NCBI GenBank assembly: GCA_032595675.1
Contig: JAVQMD010000001.1
Location: 2,264,640-2,328,639, forward strand
Direction of reading: 5' to 3'
Origin: Candidatus Electrothrix rattekaaiensis
Lineage (GTDB): Bacteria; Desulfobacterota; Desulfobulbia; Desulfobulbales; Desulfobulbaceae
Length of the DNA: 64,000 bases
The translations under genes and the position numbers were made by a program. Each line of letters begins with the position of its first letter. Position 1 is the stretch's first letter. Of this stretch, positions 1 to 8,991 are shown piece by piece. Below the pieces are notes generated by a model. That model was not told where the DNA came from. It saw only the letters and a list, made by a program, of their open reading frames with translations, and ran no database searches.

Positions 1-132
1 GTACCGACCTGCTCGGAATATGCTGTTGAGGCTATTGCCCGATACGGTGCTCTGCGTGGGAGCTGGCTTTCCCTGGGGCGACTTCTACGTTGCCATCCCT
101 TTGCCGCTGGTGGCTATGATCCGGTTGAATAG
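1..132 (+). CDS. yidD: YidD membrane protein insertion factor, 3' end only
   Basis: This is the C-terminal 43 codons of a gene whose start lies before the window. The frame beginning at base 1 reads [20 protein letters not shown] and continues with [16 protein letters not shown] before TAG at 130-132. The PTCSEYA and RCHPF..GGYDPV motifs are diagnostic of YidD, a small amphipathic inner-membrane-associated protein that assists insertion of membrane proteins. It stands directly upstream of yidC, the usual order in the rpmH-rnpA-yidD-yidC-jag-mnmE cluster. Confidence 0.93.
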   Translation, partial: VPTCSEYAVEAIARYGALRGSWLSLGRLLRCHPFAAGGYDPVE

Positions 133-216
133 TTTCCTGTACGGTTTTTTTTATACGCACCGTTCTCAAAAGTTTCCTCTCCCGGAGACCCCCACCAATT
201 TAAGGAAAAGATTTTC

Positions 217-1947
217 ATGGACATGCAACGGGCCTTTCTGGCTATAATTATTTCATTTGCCATCCTCATAGGGTATCAATATTATTTTGTGCCCGCTGCA
301 CCCCCGGTGGCTCCGGGACAGGTTGAGCAGATGGGGGGAACAATAACCGGTACCTCGGTACAACAAGAAGGAGGTGCAGTCGCACCGCAAACCTTATCAA
401 AGACCTCAACCCAAGCCAGCCAAGTTGGACAAGCTTCGGCCATGCAGGCTCAGGCGATACAACCTGTGGCTGTGGATCCCAATGCCCGTGAGATTACGGT
501 TGATACTCCTCTTTATACAGCTATTTTTTTGGAACAGGGCGGTGGTCTGAAAAGTTTTGTCCTGAAAAAATATCGGACGGCGAAAGAGGATGATGCGCCG
601 TCTATGGAGATGATCACTACCACGAATCCGGCAGAGCTCCCCATGCTTTTTTCTCTTGATAACGGTGCCAGGGCAGATCTCCCGTTTTTTCAGGCGGAGG
701 CGACTTCGGTTCAAGTGAAGGAGGGAGGAACGGGCGAGCTGACCATGACCGCAGTCCAGGCGGATGGAGTACGGATTGAACGGTATCTTACCTTTACCTC
801 GAATACCTATCTGATAGACAGTAGGTATGCGGTGAGCAATACCGGTGCTGTTCCCTTGCAGATAAGCCCGACCTTGGTGATGACCAATGGTCCTTTTGCC
901 TTTGGGGCGGCTGGCGGGGGCTACTTGTCAGGCGGGGCTACAGGGATGTTCAGCGGGCCTGCCGCATACGTGAACGGAAAGCTGGAAGAAGTCAAAGTGA
1001 AAAAATTGGCGGACGGTCCTTTTATACTGCAAGGTGCAGTCCGGTGGGCCGCCCATGTGGACAATTATTTTATGTGTGCTCTGATTCCCGGCAAAGGAAA
1101 CACCGGTACTTTCAGCGCGGTCGGGGACAATAAGGTCCGTACGGTTTTGACTGGCGGTCTTCTGAAGCTGGCTCCGGGGGAAACCAAGGAGTTTCGCTAT
1201 GAGGGCTTTTTCGGCCCCAAAAAATTGGCCTATTTAAAGGAAACCGGCTATGATCTTGCTGAGGCGATTAACTTTGGCTGGTTCGATATCCTGGCCAAGC
1301 CTATGTTGTACCTGCTCAACTTTTTTTATTCTGTGCTGGGCAACTACGGTGTCGCCATCATTCTTCTGACCTGTTTGATCAAGGGTTCGTTTTGGCCGAT
1401 TACCCAAAAGGGTATGAAGTCCATGAAGAATATGCAAAAGCTGCAACCTAAGGTCACAAAACTTAGGGAGAAATATAAAGAAGATCCGGTAAAAATGAAT
1501 CAGGAGATGATGGCCTTGTATAAGACCTATAAGGTCAATCCTGTGGGAGGCTGTCTTCCTATGCTGATTCAAATTCCTTTCTTTTTTGCTTTGTACCGGG
1601 TTCTCATGGCGGCTATTGAGCTCCGTCATGCCCCATTTATGCTCTGGATCAATGATTTGTCCGCGCCGGATCGTTTAATGATCGGCTTTGATATTCCGGT
1701 GCTGCACGGAATTCCAGTGCTGACGGTTCTGATGGGTGCGTCTATGTATTTTCAGCAGAAGATGACCCCGACAACGGCAGATCCGACCCAGGCCAAGGTC
1801 ATGCAATTTCTGCCGATTATTTTTACAGTGATGTTTGTTAACTTTGCATCCGGGCTGGTTCTATACTGGTTTGTTAACAACCTGCTCTCTATTCTTCAGC
1901 AGCAGCTTATCAATCGGCAGACAGGCAAAGGAGCTGCAACTGCCTGA
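217..1947 (+). CDS. yidC: Membrane protein insertase YidC
   Basis: 576 aa, normal for a Gram-negative YidC. It inserts and folds inner-membrane proteins, alone or with Sec. The N-terminus has one membrane segment (about residues 4-24) after MDMQRAF, followed by a low-complexity A/Q/T-rich linker and the large periplasmic beta domain (about 90-350). The C-terminal core has the expected membrane helices, with KVNPVGGCLPMLIQIPFF as the most conserved stretch. The conserved groove arginine of E. coli YidC (R366, in the VRGIMYPLT segment) appears as Lys here (IKGSFWPIT), a conservative swap. AAGGAAAAG lies upstream of the ATG. The gene sits between yidD and jag. Confidence 0.97.
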   Translation: MDMQRAFLAIIISFAILIGYQYYFVPAAPPVAPGQVEQMGGTITGTSVQQEGGAVAPQTLSKTSTQASQVGQASAMQAQAIQPVAVDPNAREITVDTPLYTAIFLEQGGGLKSFVLKKYRTAKEDDAPSMEMITTTNPAELPMLFSLDNGARADLPFFQAEATSVQVKEGGTGELTMTAVQADGVRIERYLTFTSNTYLIDSRYAVSNTGAVPLQISPTLVMTNGPFAFGAAGGGYLSGGATGMFSGPAAYVNGKLEEVKVKKLADGPFILQGAVRWAAHVDNYFMCALIPGKGNTGTFSAVGDNKVRTVLTGGLLKLAPGETKEFRYEGFFGPKKLAYLKETGYDLAEAINFGWFDILAKPMLYLLNFFYSVLGNYGVAIILLTCLIKGSFWPITQKGMKSMKNMQKLQPKVTKLREKYKEDPVKMNQEMMALYKTYKVNPVGGCLPMLIQIPFFFALYRVLMAAIELRHAPFMLWINDLSAPDRLMIGFDIPVLHGIPVLTVLMGASMYFQQKMTPTTADPTQAKVMQFLPIIFTVMFVNFASGLVLYWFVNNLLSILQQQLINRQTGKGAATA

Positions 1948-2060
1948 GAGAATATTATATTTCACTCCCATATCCCCGCAAATCGGGATAACAGCAAATG
2001 AAGTTGGCGGGTGACTTGGTCGGGTTCCCCGGCCATCTTTATATAAGAGGAACCGTTTAC

Positions 2061-3050
2061 ATGGTAAAAGGAAAAGATTTTTACGGCGGCACCGTTACCG
2101 ATGCCATTGCCGAAGCTTGTCAAAAATTCTCGACTTCACAGCAGGGTCTGGATATTGAAATTCTGGAGACCGGGTCGTCGGGTATTTTCGGGTTATGTCG
2201 CAAGAAAGCGCATATCCGAGTAACAAAAAAAGAAGGGGAAGGCTGTTCTGCCGAGGGACAGCGCGAAACAGAAGAAATTGCTCAACGCGGCAAAAAGACT
2301 GAGGTTGAGAAAAAGGCGGCAGTACCTGAAAACGATAACGCTGATACAGCGGGAAAAGTAGCAGAAAAGGCGGCGGAACATACTGAAACATCTATCAAAC
2401 CTGTCCGGAAGAACAGCGGGCGGAAAAGCGTGGCAAAAGCAGCACCGAAAACTGAACGACGAACTGCACAACGATCTGATCGACGTACAGAGGCGGAGCT
2501 TCCCCCGCCAGAAGCCCCTTCTGACGAAGTGGTGGCGGAAGTTCGGAGCGATATCAATGCCATGCTTGATATTATGGGTTTTCCCTCAACCGTGACAGTT
2601 ACGTTGAAGAATCATACGGTTGCTTGCCATATCAGTGGCGAATACGAAGAAGAGCTTGTCGGCAGAGAGGGGAGAACCTTGGACAGCCTGCAATACCTGC
2701 TGCGCAAAATCACCTCAAGGCGTCTGCCAGACCGGATCATGCTTTCTCTTGACGTGGGCACTTACCGGGAACGGCGAGCTGAGGAACTGAAAGAACTCGC
2801 TCTGGAGCTTGCCGCCCGAGTCAGAGAAGAGGGGAAAACCCAGGCGATTCCGGCCTTGAACCCCTCGGAGCGTCGGGTAGTTCATATGATTTTGCAGGAT
2901 GACAACACCATCCGCAGCCGTTCTGTAGGAGCAGGTTTATTTAAGAAGGTTCTGATTTATAAACCGGGCAAAAAGAAACCCTATGCACGCAAGGGAAAGG
3001 GGAAAAAGGAACCACAGACTGACAGTGTTGACAGTGCTTCCGACAGCTGA
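2061..3050 (+). CDS. jag: Jag (SpoIIIJ-associated) RNA-binding protein, KH-R3H
   Basis: 329 aa from the ATG at 2061, chosen because AAGAGGA precedes it and the Jag_N domain begins there (MVKGKDFYGGTVTDAIAEAC). An in-frame upstream start at 1998 would add 21 unlikely residues. Domains in order: Jag_N (about 1-52), a long charged Lys/Glu/Ala-rich linker (about 55-165), a KH domain with the VGREGRTLDSLQYL loop, and a C-terminal R3H domain with the RRVVH (RxxxH) signature. It binds RNA and is linked to cell envelope and division control in other bacteria. The stop overlaps the mnmE start by one base, so the two are translationally coupled. Confidence 0.92.
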   Translation: MVKGKDFYGGTVTDAIAEACQKFSTSQQGLDIEILETGSSGIFGLCRKKAHIRVTKKEGEGCSAEGQRETEEIAQRGKKTEVEKKAAVPENDNADTAGKVAEKAAEHTETSIKPVRKNSGRKSVAKAAPKTERRTAQRSDRRTEAELPPPEAPSDEVVAEVRSDINAMLDIMGFPSTVTVTLKNHTVACHISGEYEEELVGREGRTLDSLQYLLRKITSRRLPDRIMLSLDVGTYRERRAEELKELALELAARVREEGKTQAIPALNPSERRVVHMILQDDNTIRSRSVGAGLFKKVLIYKPGKKKPYARKGKGKKEPQTDSVDSASDS

Positions 3051-4495
3051 TGATTGATACCCCTGATGACACCATAGCCGCTATTGCCACAGCTCCGGGT
3101 ATCGGCGGCATCGGCGTTATCCGTATCAGCGGTTCCGATGCTGCTGTTGTTCTGCGCAGGCTTTTTATGCCGCATAGACCGGAAAGCCTGCATCCAGACG
3201 GTTCCCTGCCAAGTCATAGGCTCTGCTACGGCACGGTGAGGAATCGTCACGGGGCTGTCCTTGACGAGGTCATGGCCGTGTTTATGCGGGCTCCGTATAC
3301 CTATACCCGGGAAGACGTGGCTGAAATACAGTGTCACGGCAGTTATCTGGTGCTGCAGGCAATTTTAGCGGAGATTCTCGCTGTCGGAGCTCGGGCTGCT
3401 GAGCCCGGCGAATTCACCAAGCGGGCCTTTCTGGCCGGTCGTATTGATTTGACGCAGGCCGAGGCTGTTATCGACCTTCTTCAAGCTCAAAGTATGGGTG
3501 GGGTTGAATTGGCTGTGGGGCAGTTGCGGGGTGAGCTGTACGAGCGTATTGCCGCGATCCGGGATGCGCTTGTCGAATTGCTGGCAATCGTTGAATTGGC
3601 CCTTGATTTTCCTGATGATGAAACGGATATCCTTGTTGCTGACCATCTCATCGGACAAGTACAGGAGCAGGTCGTGGATCCCCTCCAGCTCCTCCTCGCT
3701 TTAGCGGATCAGGGCAGGGTGATTCGCGAGGGAGTAAAGGCGGTTATTGCCGGACGTCCTAATGTGGGGAAATCAAGCCTGCTGAATCAGCTACTTCAGG
3801 AAGAACGTGCTCTCGTTACCGAGGTTCCCGGAACAACACGGGATACCATTGAGGAACTTATTTCTGTGCATGGAATTCCTGTCCATCTTGTTGATACCGC
3901 AGGTATTCGGGATCATGAGGATGTGGTTGAGGAGCTGGGGATTGAGCGGGCCCGTCAGAAAATGCGGGAAGCAGACTTGGTTCTCTTTGTGGTTGATGTG
4001 AGTCAAGGGCTGACTGAGATTGACCAACGTTTATACGCCTCGCTGGATGATCGCAAGAGGATCGTGATCCTCAATAAGATTGATAAAATAGATAAGATAG
4101 ATATCGCGGATAAGAGTACGGATGAAAATTCGAATGAGAATCTGTTGCATGAATTGAACGGCTTTTTCGGCGCAGTCCCTCTGGTGCGGACGGCGGCGAA
4201 CAAGGGTGTCGGGATCGCGGAATTGCGGGAAACGCTCTATCAGACCATAATCGGTGAAGAAGAAGAGATGAGCGAGCGGATTTCCTGTGCGCCGAATCTA
4301 CGCCATAAAATGATTTTGGAAAAGACGCTGACTGCCTGTTCCCAAGTCAAGGAAAGCTTACTGGCCGGAGCCCCTGCTGATCTGTTGGCTGTTGATCTGC
4401 GGGTTGCCTTGGATCATCTTTCTGATATTGTCGGGTTAACTACGCCGGATGATGTTCTTGATGTCCTTTTTAGTCGATTTTGTCTTGGGAAATAA
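3050..4495 (+). CDS. mnmE: tRNA modification GTPase MnmE
   Basis: 481 aa. With MnmG it makes the 5-carboxymethylaminomethyl modification of wobble uridine 34 in tRNA. The N-terminal folate-binding TrmE domain begins near residue 5 (DTIAAIATAPGIGGIGVIR). The GTPase core has G1 GRPNVGKS (235-242), switch TTRD, DTAG (G3) and NKID (G4). The C-terminal FCLGK holds the catalytic Cys of the family. A small oddity is a KIDKIDKID micro-repeat immediately after NKID, followed by a Ser/Asn/Asp-rich stretch; it looks like slippage inside a loop of the G domain. The ATG overlaps the jag stop (TGATG). Confidence 0.96.
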   Translation: MIDTPDDTIAAIATAPGIGGIGVIRISGSDAAVVLRRLFMPHRPESLHPDGSLPSHRLCYGTVRNRHGAVLDEVMAVFMRAPYTYTREDVAEIQCHGSYLVLQAILAEILAVGARAAEPGEFTKRAFLAGRIDLTQAEAVIDLLQAQSMGGVELAVGQLRGELYERIAAIRDALVELLAIVELALDFPDDETDILVADHLIGQVQEQVVDPLQLLLALADQGRVIREGVKAVIAGRPNVGKSSLLNQLLQEERALVTEVPGTTRDTIEELISVHGIPVHLVDTAGIRDHEDVVEELGIERARQKMREADLVLFVVDVSQGLTEIDQRLYASLDDRKRIVILNKIDKIDKIDIADKSTDENSNENLLHELNGFFGAVPLVRTAANKGVGIAELRETLYQTIIGEEEEMSERISCAPNLRHKMILEKTLTACSQVKESLLAGAPADLLAVDLRVALDHLSDIVGLTTPDDVLDVLFSRFCLGK

Positions 4496-4574
4496 CTCTG
4501 GCAGGTTTCCTTTGAAGCATTGTCTTAGAAGTAAAAAAAGTTGAACTGACACAGGGCAGGAAGTGCTTTTCTGC

Positions 4575-4604
4575 TTGACATTTATACCTGACACATTGTA
4601 GTAA
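4575..4604 (+). promoter_or_regulatory. Putative sigma-70 promoter ahead of the sulfur-carrier genes
   Basis: A perfect -35 hexamer TTGACA (4575-4580) is followed after 18 bases by TAGTAA (4599-4604), a fair -10. The position, about 100 bases before the ATG at 4709, fits a leader for the thiS-like gene. The intervening leader (4605-4696) shows no riboswitch that I recognise. This is by motif only. Confidence 0.45.
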
Positions 4605-4708
4605 GTATTATGTGGTTCTGTGTAGGCGTAAAGTTAACTGCTTTGTAATTATACGGAAAAATGGGTTGGATTTTGAGATAAAACCATAAGTTTTTTGGAG
4701 GAGAAATT

Positions 4709-4918
4709 ATGGAGATCAGATTAAACGGAGAGTCTCGTTTTATCGATCAGATAACGAAAATGAGCGTTGCCGGTCTGCTTGAAATGGAACAGGTGGCATC
4801 CCCTGAAATGGTAGCTGTGCAGCTGAACGGTGAGATCGTTGATCGGGGAACCTACCATAACACCATGATTGTGGATAGGAACGAGGTTGATTTCTTGTAT
4901 TTTATGGCAGGAGGTTGA
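4709..4918 (+). CDS. ThiS/MoaD-like sulfur carrier protein
   Basis: 69 aa ubiquitin-like sulfur carrier. The protein starts MEIRLNGE and ends FMAGG, so the activatable Gly-Gly is already the C-terminus and needs no trimming. A strong site TTGGAGGAGA lies 8 or so bases before the ATG. In this family the C-terminal glycine is adenylated by a ThiF/MoeB-type enzyme and turned into a thiocarboxylate that donates sulfide. The next genes encode an E1-like enzyme, a JAMM peptidase and a sulfite reductase. That resembles the CysO and HcyS type sulfur-assimilation clusters more than a thiamine operon, since no thiG or thiH is present. Thiamine synthesis is not excluded. Confidence 0.85.
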   Translation: MEIRLNGESRFIDQITKMSVAGLLEMEQVASPEMVAVQLNGEIVDRGTYHNTMIVDRNEVDFLYFMAGG

Positions 4919-4936
4919 TTGGCTCCTTGGCACGAA

Positions 4937-5001
4937 TTGTAGGGGCGAACCTATGTGTTTGCCCTCTTATATCGGGCAGACACGCAGGTCTGCCCCTACA
5001 A
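4937..5001. repeat. REP-like large inverted repeat
   Basis: Arms at 4937-4964 and 4974-5001 pair at 23 of 28 positions around a 9-base loop. Both ends carry the TTGTAGGGGC / GCCCCTACAA sequence. It lies between the sulfur-carrier gene and its E1-like enzyme. Related short palindromes with GTAGGGGC or GGCAGAC..GTCTGCC occur at 13449, 17831 and 24088. It could act as a processing or attenuation hairpin inside the operon. Confidence 0.7.
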
Positions 5002-5072
5002 GCTCCAATTGAAAAAAGGAGGGCTTGTTTTTTGAGAAACCCTGCGTCATTAACTCATGATCTCTATGTATT

Positions 5073-5894
5073 ATGCTGCAATTAACCGACAAACAACAGG
5101 AACGGTACAGTCGTCATATCCTTCTTCAGGAAGTAGGTCCGGAAGGACAAGAAAAATTACTGAATGCCAAGGTATTGGTTGTCGGCACAGGAGGACTGGG
5201 TTCTCCTAATTCGCTGTATCTGACTGCTGCCGGAGTCGGCACTGTCGGTATTGTTGATGCTGATGTGGTTGATGTCTCCAACCTGCAACGGCAGATAGCT
5301 CATTCAACCAATGACTTGGACCGCGCTAAGGTTGAATCGGCGGCCGAGAAAATGCGTGCGCTCAACCCTGATGTCGAGGTGAGGCCGTACCGACTCTATT
5401 TGGATGCCTCGAATATTGATGAAATTATACGGGAATATGATTTTGTCATAGATGGTAGTGATAATTTTGCAACCAAATTTCTTGTGAACGATGCCTGTGT
5501 TTTGGCAGGTATTCCCTTTTCCCATGGTGGTATTCTCCGCTTTAACGGCCAGACCATGACTGTACTGCCCGGTCAGACTGCCTGTTATCGTTGTTCCTTT
5601 AGAGAGCCTCCGCCGAATCCGGTGGGGTGTTCACGGGCCGGTGTACTGGGTGCGGTTGCTGGCATGCTGGGTACGATTCAGGCTGCTGAAGCCCTTAAAT
5701 TTATAACCGGTGCCGGAACCCTGCTTACTGATGCCCTGCTGACCTTTGATGCAGCAACCATGAATTTCAGGCGGGTGGCCCTGAAGAAACGTTCGGACTG
5801 CCCTGTCTGCGGAGAAAATCCCACGATCCGCAGTCTTGAAGATCTTGAGGGGCTTGAGGAGAATGTACAGGCCCCCTGCAATCTTTCCGTCTAA
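5073..5894 (+). CDS. ThiF/MoeB/HesA-family E1-like adenylyltransferase
   Basis: 273 aa, adenylates the C-terminal glycine of a ubiquitin-like sulfur carrier, presumably the carrier encoded just upstream. Visible features are the N-terminal RYSRHILLQEVG signature, the nucleotide-binding GTGGLGS (about residues 38-44), DVVDVSNLQRQ, the Zn-binding pairs CYRC and CPVC, and a Cys in NPVGCSRAG in the crossover-loop region. It has no C-terminal rhodanese domain, so sulfur must be delivered by another donor. The TusA domain on the sulfite reductase two genes downstream is a candidate. It lies in a cluster with the carrier, JAMM and sulfite reductase genes. Confidence 0.9.
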   Translation: MLQLTDKQQERYSRHILLQEVGPEGQEKLLNAKVLVVGTGGLGSPNSLYLTAAGVGTVGIVDADVVDVSNLQRQIAHSTNDLDRAKVESAAEKMRALNPDVEVRPYRLYLDASNIDEIIREYDFVIDGSDNFATKFLVNDACVLAGIPFSHGGILRFNGQTMTVLPGQTACYRCSFREPPPNPVGCSRAGVLGAVAGMLGTIQAAEALKFITGAGTLLTDALLTFDAATMNFRRVALKKRSDCPVCGENPTIRSLEDLEGLEENVQAPCNLSV

Positions 5895-5945
5895 ATATTT
5901 TTAGTTTTTTAAGCAGGGTCTGTCGAACCTGCACGTCTTTCTTAT

Positions 5946-6344
5946 ATGAAATTAAAAATAACCCAGCAGGTTCTCTCTGGAATGGTGGCACACAGTAGAG
6001 AGGCTGCCCCCTATGAGGCCTGTGGGTATTTAGCTGAGCGGAATGGTCTGGCGGAGAAGATGTTCCGCCTGACCAATGTGGATCAGGCTCCTGACCACTT
6101 CAGTATGGATCCGGCGGAGCAGTTCAGTGCTATCAGGGAAATGCGAGACCAAGGCCTGAAACTTCGGGCTGTCTATCATTCACACCCTGAGACCCCGGCC
6201 CGTCCTTCAGCGGAAGATATTCGTCATGCCGTTGATCCTCATATCAGTTATCTTATTCTCTCTCTTTTGGCCTGCAAGCGATCAGTCCGTTCTTTTCGTA
6301 TTCAACAGGGGATATTAAAAGAGGAGACAATAGTTATCGTTTAA
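5946..6344 (+). CDS. JAMM/MPN+ (Mov34, M67) metallopeptidase, Mec/HcyD type
   Basis: 132 aa single-domain Zn peptidase. The JAMM ligands are all visible: Glu24 (PYEACGYL), His78 and His80 (YHSHPE) and Asp91 in the PSAED segment. Such peptidases either trim the tail of a sulfur carrier or cut the carrier from its sulfur-amino-acid adduct, as Mec does with CysO-cysteine. Because the carrier here already ends in Gly-Gly, the second role is favoured (inference). It begins about 50 bases after the E1-like gene. Confidence 0.9.
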   Translation: MKLKITQQVLSGMVAHSREAAPYEACGYLAERNGLAEKMFRLTNVDQAPDHFSMDPAEQFSAIREMRDQGLKLRAVYHSHPETPARPSAEDIRHAVDPHISYLILSLLACKRSVRSFRIQQGILKEETIVIV

Positions 6345-6459
6345 GATTATCGTTTGAAATTATCGCCCAAACAGCGAAATAAAAGGATCTTACCGGAAGG
6401 GAGCCACAGTAATGACCTTGAATGCATGAGAATACATCATACATCAATATGAGGAAATC

Positions 6460-8883
6460 ATGATACATTATGCGTTGCCGCCGTCCTTGGAGAACGATAT
6501 CTTTCGTTTTGAACAGGAGTTTGTAGAGTTTAGGGCAGGACGATTACATGAAACCGCATTCACGGCCAAGCGAGTGAAAATGGGGGTTTACCTTGAAAGG
6601 AATCGGTCAACCTACATGTGCCGTATTCGCTGTAGCGGAAATATAATTACCCCTAAGCAGCTCGCCAGTGTTGCGTCCCTTGCCAAAACATATGGCAACG
6701 GCAAGGTCCATGTGACCACAAGGGCAGAAATGCAATTGTATAGGATTGAGGAAGGAGACGTTATCCCTGTCCTGCGAAAACTGAAAGAGATCGGCCTATC
6801 CTGTAAAGGTGGTGGCGGGAACTCTGTCCGCAATCTTATTGCCAATTATGATTCTGGAATCAGCACCAAGGAAGTATTTGATGTGCAGCCCTGCCTTCTG
6901 GCTCTGACGGAACGTTTGCTCAGAGAGTCTGACAGCTGGGAACTTCCGAGAAAAATGAAGATAGCCTTCAGTTCCCTTTCCGAGGGGGAAGCTTTTGGAT
7001 TTATTCAGGATATCTGTTTTATGGCCCAGCTGAATGCCGAAGGGAAACAGGGGTTCAGGGTCTATGTCGGGGGCGGCTTAGGGGCATACCCAAAGGTCGG
7101 CGTGCAGTTGCATGAATTTGTTCATCAGGAAGAAGTGTATAATGTGGTGAGAGCGGTTAAAAATATGTTCCATCTTTATGGAAACCGCAGAAATAAGCAT
7201 CGCAACCGTATAAAATTTCTACTTCATGATGATCTTGGCACCTCTGCCTTTCGTACCTATTATCGCCAGGAATTGAATAAGGTGCTTGAGCATGGGTATG
7301 CGAAGTTGAATGTTGGGACTGTCGATAACACGGAAAATGTAAAGAAAGACATTTCGTTAGTTCCTGAGAGCGAGGAGTCAGACGATTTTCGAATCTGGAA
7401 AAAAAGGCATGTTGTCAGGCAGCGGCAGAAGGGATTATGTCAGATTAAATTATCGCTTTTTTCAGGAGATCTGTCTGCGGAAGATTGCAATGCGCTGGAA
7501 GAATTTCTTCGCCCTTTTGGTGACAATACCTTGCGCCTTGGTACGGATCAGAATCTGTACCTTATTAATATTCCAGAGAGGTTCTTGGCTAATGTGTACA
7601 AAGAAATAATGGGGTACAATACCTTGAGCGATAGACCTAGGCTCTATGGTAATCTGGTAGCCTGTGCTGGCAGTCAGGGCTGTCAGGTCGGTCTTACAGC
7701 ACCCAAAGCGGTTTCAGAGGTTTTTTTAAACTATCTGGATACAGTTGCTGCTGCTGATTTCTGTCCTCCCGCTGATATGATGATACGTATCAGCGGTTGT
7801 CCGAATGCATGTACCAATCACTGGATAGCTGATCTCGGTTTTTACGGCAAGGTGCGGAGGGTGGCTGGCTATCTGATTCCTACGTATAATGTCCTTGGTA
7901 ACGGAGGCGTGTACGGGGGAACGCTGAGAATCGCTGAGAAAGTGGGCTGGGTACATTCCTATGATCTTCCTCGGTTTATCACTGAAGTGATGCGTCGTTA
8001 TGCCAACTTTAAGGAGAAGTCTGAAAGCGTTGTCGATTTTCACGATTATTGGCGCAGCGGCGGCAAAGATATTATTACGGAGTTATGCGTTTCCGGATAT
8101 AATGATATTCCTACCTTTGCCGAAGATAAGAATTATTATTTTGATCATGGGGCTGACCAACTTTTTTCCCTGAAGGGTGTCGGTCATGAGGAATGTTCTG
8201 CCGGGATCTATGACATCATTAATGTTGATGACAAGATTGTCAGGAAAAATCTCCTCCAGCTGGTAGCTGAGAAAGAGTTAGATGATAATTCGTTAGATAT
8301 CTTGCTCCGCAGTACCTTGTTCCATGCCGCTCGAATGCTTCTCGTAACTCGGGGCGAAGAACCGAAAGCAGAGGCAGAGGTCTACAGCTTATTCACCCAG
8401 CATTTCTTGGATACCGGCCTTGTTGCAGAGGTTCATCGTCCTCTTATTGTGTCAGCCAGCCAGGCCAATAAGGTTCAGGCTGGTGTTGATTCTTTCTTCG
8501 AACATAAGGAGCAAATTATCGCTTTTGGCGAGGAGCTTACAGCACTGTATGGGAACATGGATAATACCATGCGGTTTCCTGGCGAGCGCGAAAATATGGT
8601 GATCAAGGTCGCCAATCAGAAGGATGAGTCAAGTTTTACCTCTGTTGCGCAAAAGGGGCGACCGGACAGGTTTAAGGATTTGAGCGGTGTCAAATGTCCA
8701 GTGAATTTTGCGCAGATTAAGATGCAGCTCTTTGCTATGAGCTCCGGTGAAACCCTGGAGGTTATTTTAGATGACGGTGCGCCTATTGAGAATGTTCCTA
8801 TATCGATTACATCAGAGGGACATAACATACTTTGCCAAGAAAAAAACGGAGAGCAGTGGACGGTTTTGATCCAAAAATCCTGA
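6460..8883 (+). CDS. Siroheme sulfite (nitrite) reductase fused to a C-terminal TusA domain
   Basis: 807 aa. Two NIR_SIR ferredoxin-like half-domains and two siroheme/[4Fe-4S] domains fill residues 1-560. The cluster ligands are Cys402, Cys408 (CAGSQGC), Cys447 and Cys451 (SGCPNAC). A linker of about 150 residues follows, then a TusA-type domain at about 732-807 with its sulfur-carrying Cys746 in SGVKCPV. The ATG is preceded by GAGGAAATC. The likely reaction is six-electron reduction of sulfite to sulfide for assimilation, with the TusA domain receiving or passing on the sulfur. Assimilatory nitrite reduction is the alternative. It is distinct from DsrAB. The sulfur-carrier neighbours support sulfite. 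Confidence 0.87.
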   Translation: MIHYALPPSLENDIFRFEQEFVEFRAGRLHETAFTAKRVKMGVYLERNRSTYMCRIRCSGNIITPKQLASVASLAKTYGNGKVHVTTRAEMQLYRIEEGDVIPVLRKLKEIGLSCKGGGGNSVRNLIANYDSGISTKEVFDVQPCLLALTERLLRESDSWELPRKMKIAFSSLSEGEAFGFIQDICFMAQLNAEGKQGFRVYVGGGLGAYPKVGVQLHEFVHQEEVYNVVRAVKNMFHLYGNRRNKHRNRIKFLLHDDLGTSAFRTYYRQELNKVLEHGYAKLNVGTVDNTENVKKDISLVPESEESDDFRIWKKRHVVRQRQKGLCQIKLSLFSGDLSAEDCNALEEFLRPFGDNTLRLGTDQNLYLINIPERFLANVYKEIMGYNTLSDRPRLYGNLVACAGSQGCQVGLTAPKAVSEVFLNYLDTVAAADFCPPADMMIRISGCPNACTNHWIADLGFYGKVRRVAGYLIPTYNVLGNGGVYGGTLRIAEKVGWVHSYDLPRFITEVMRRYANFKEKSESVVDFHDYWRSGGKDIITELCVSGYNDIPTFAEDKNYYFDHGADQLFSLKGVGHEECSAGIYDIINVDDKIVRKNLLQLVAEKELDDNSLDILLRSTLFHAARMLLVTRGEEPKAEAEVYSLFTQHFLDTGLVAEVHRPLIVSASQANKVQAGVDSFFEHKEQIIAFGEELTALYGNMDNTMRFPGERENMVIKVANQKDESSFTSVAQKGRPDRFKDLSGVKCPVNFAQIKMQLFAMSSGETLEVILDDGAPIENVPISITSEGHNILCQEKNGEQWTVLIQKS

Positions 8884-8991
8884 CAATTTTACCTGGAAAT
8901 GAAATAATATGTCAAATATATCAAGAAGATCAACTTGCGGAGATGAAAAAGTAAACACTTCTCCCTTCCCCTCATTGAGAATCAACACGTT

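Noticed and set aside
4605-4696. Possible thiamine (TPP) riboswitch before the ThiS-like gene
   Set aside because: The conserved CUGAGA and thi-box elements were not found in the leader.
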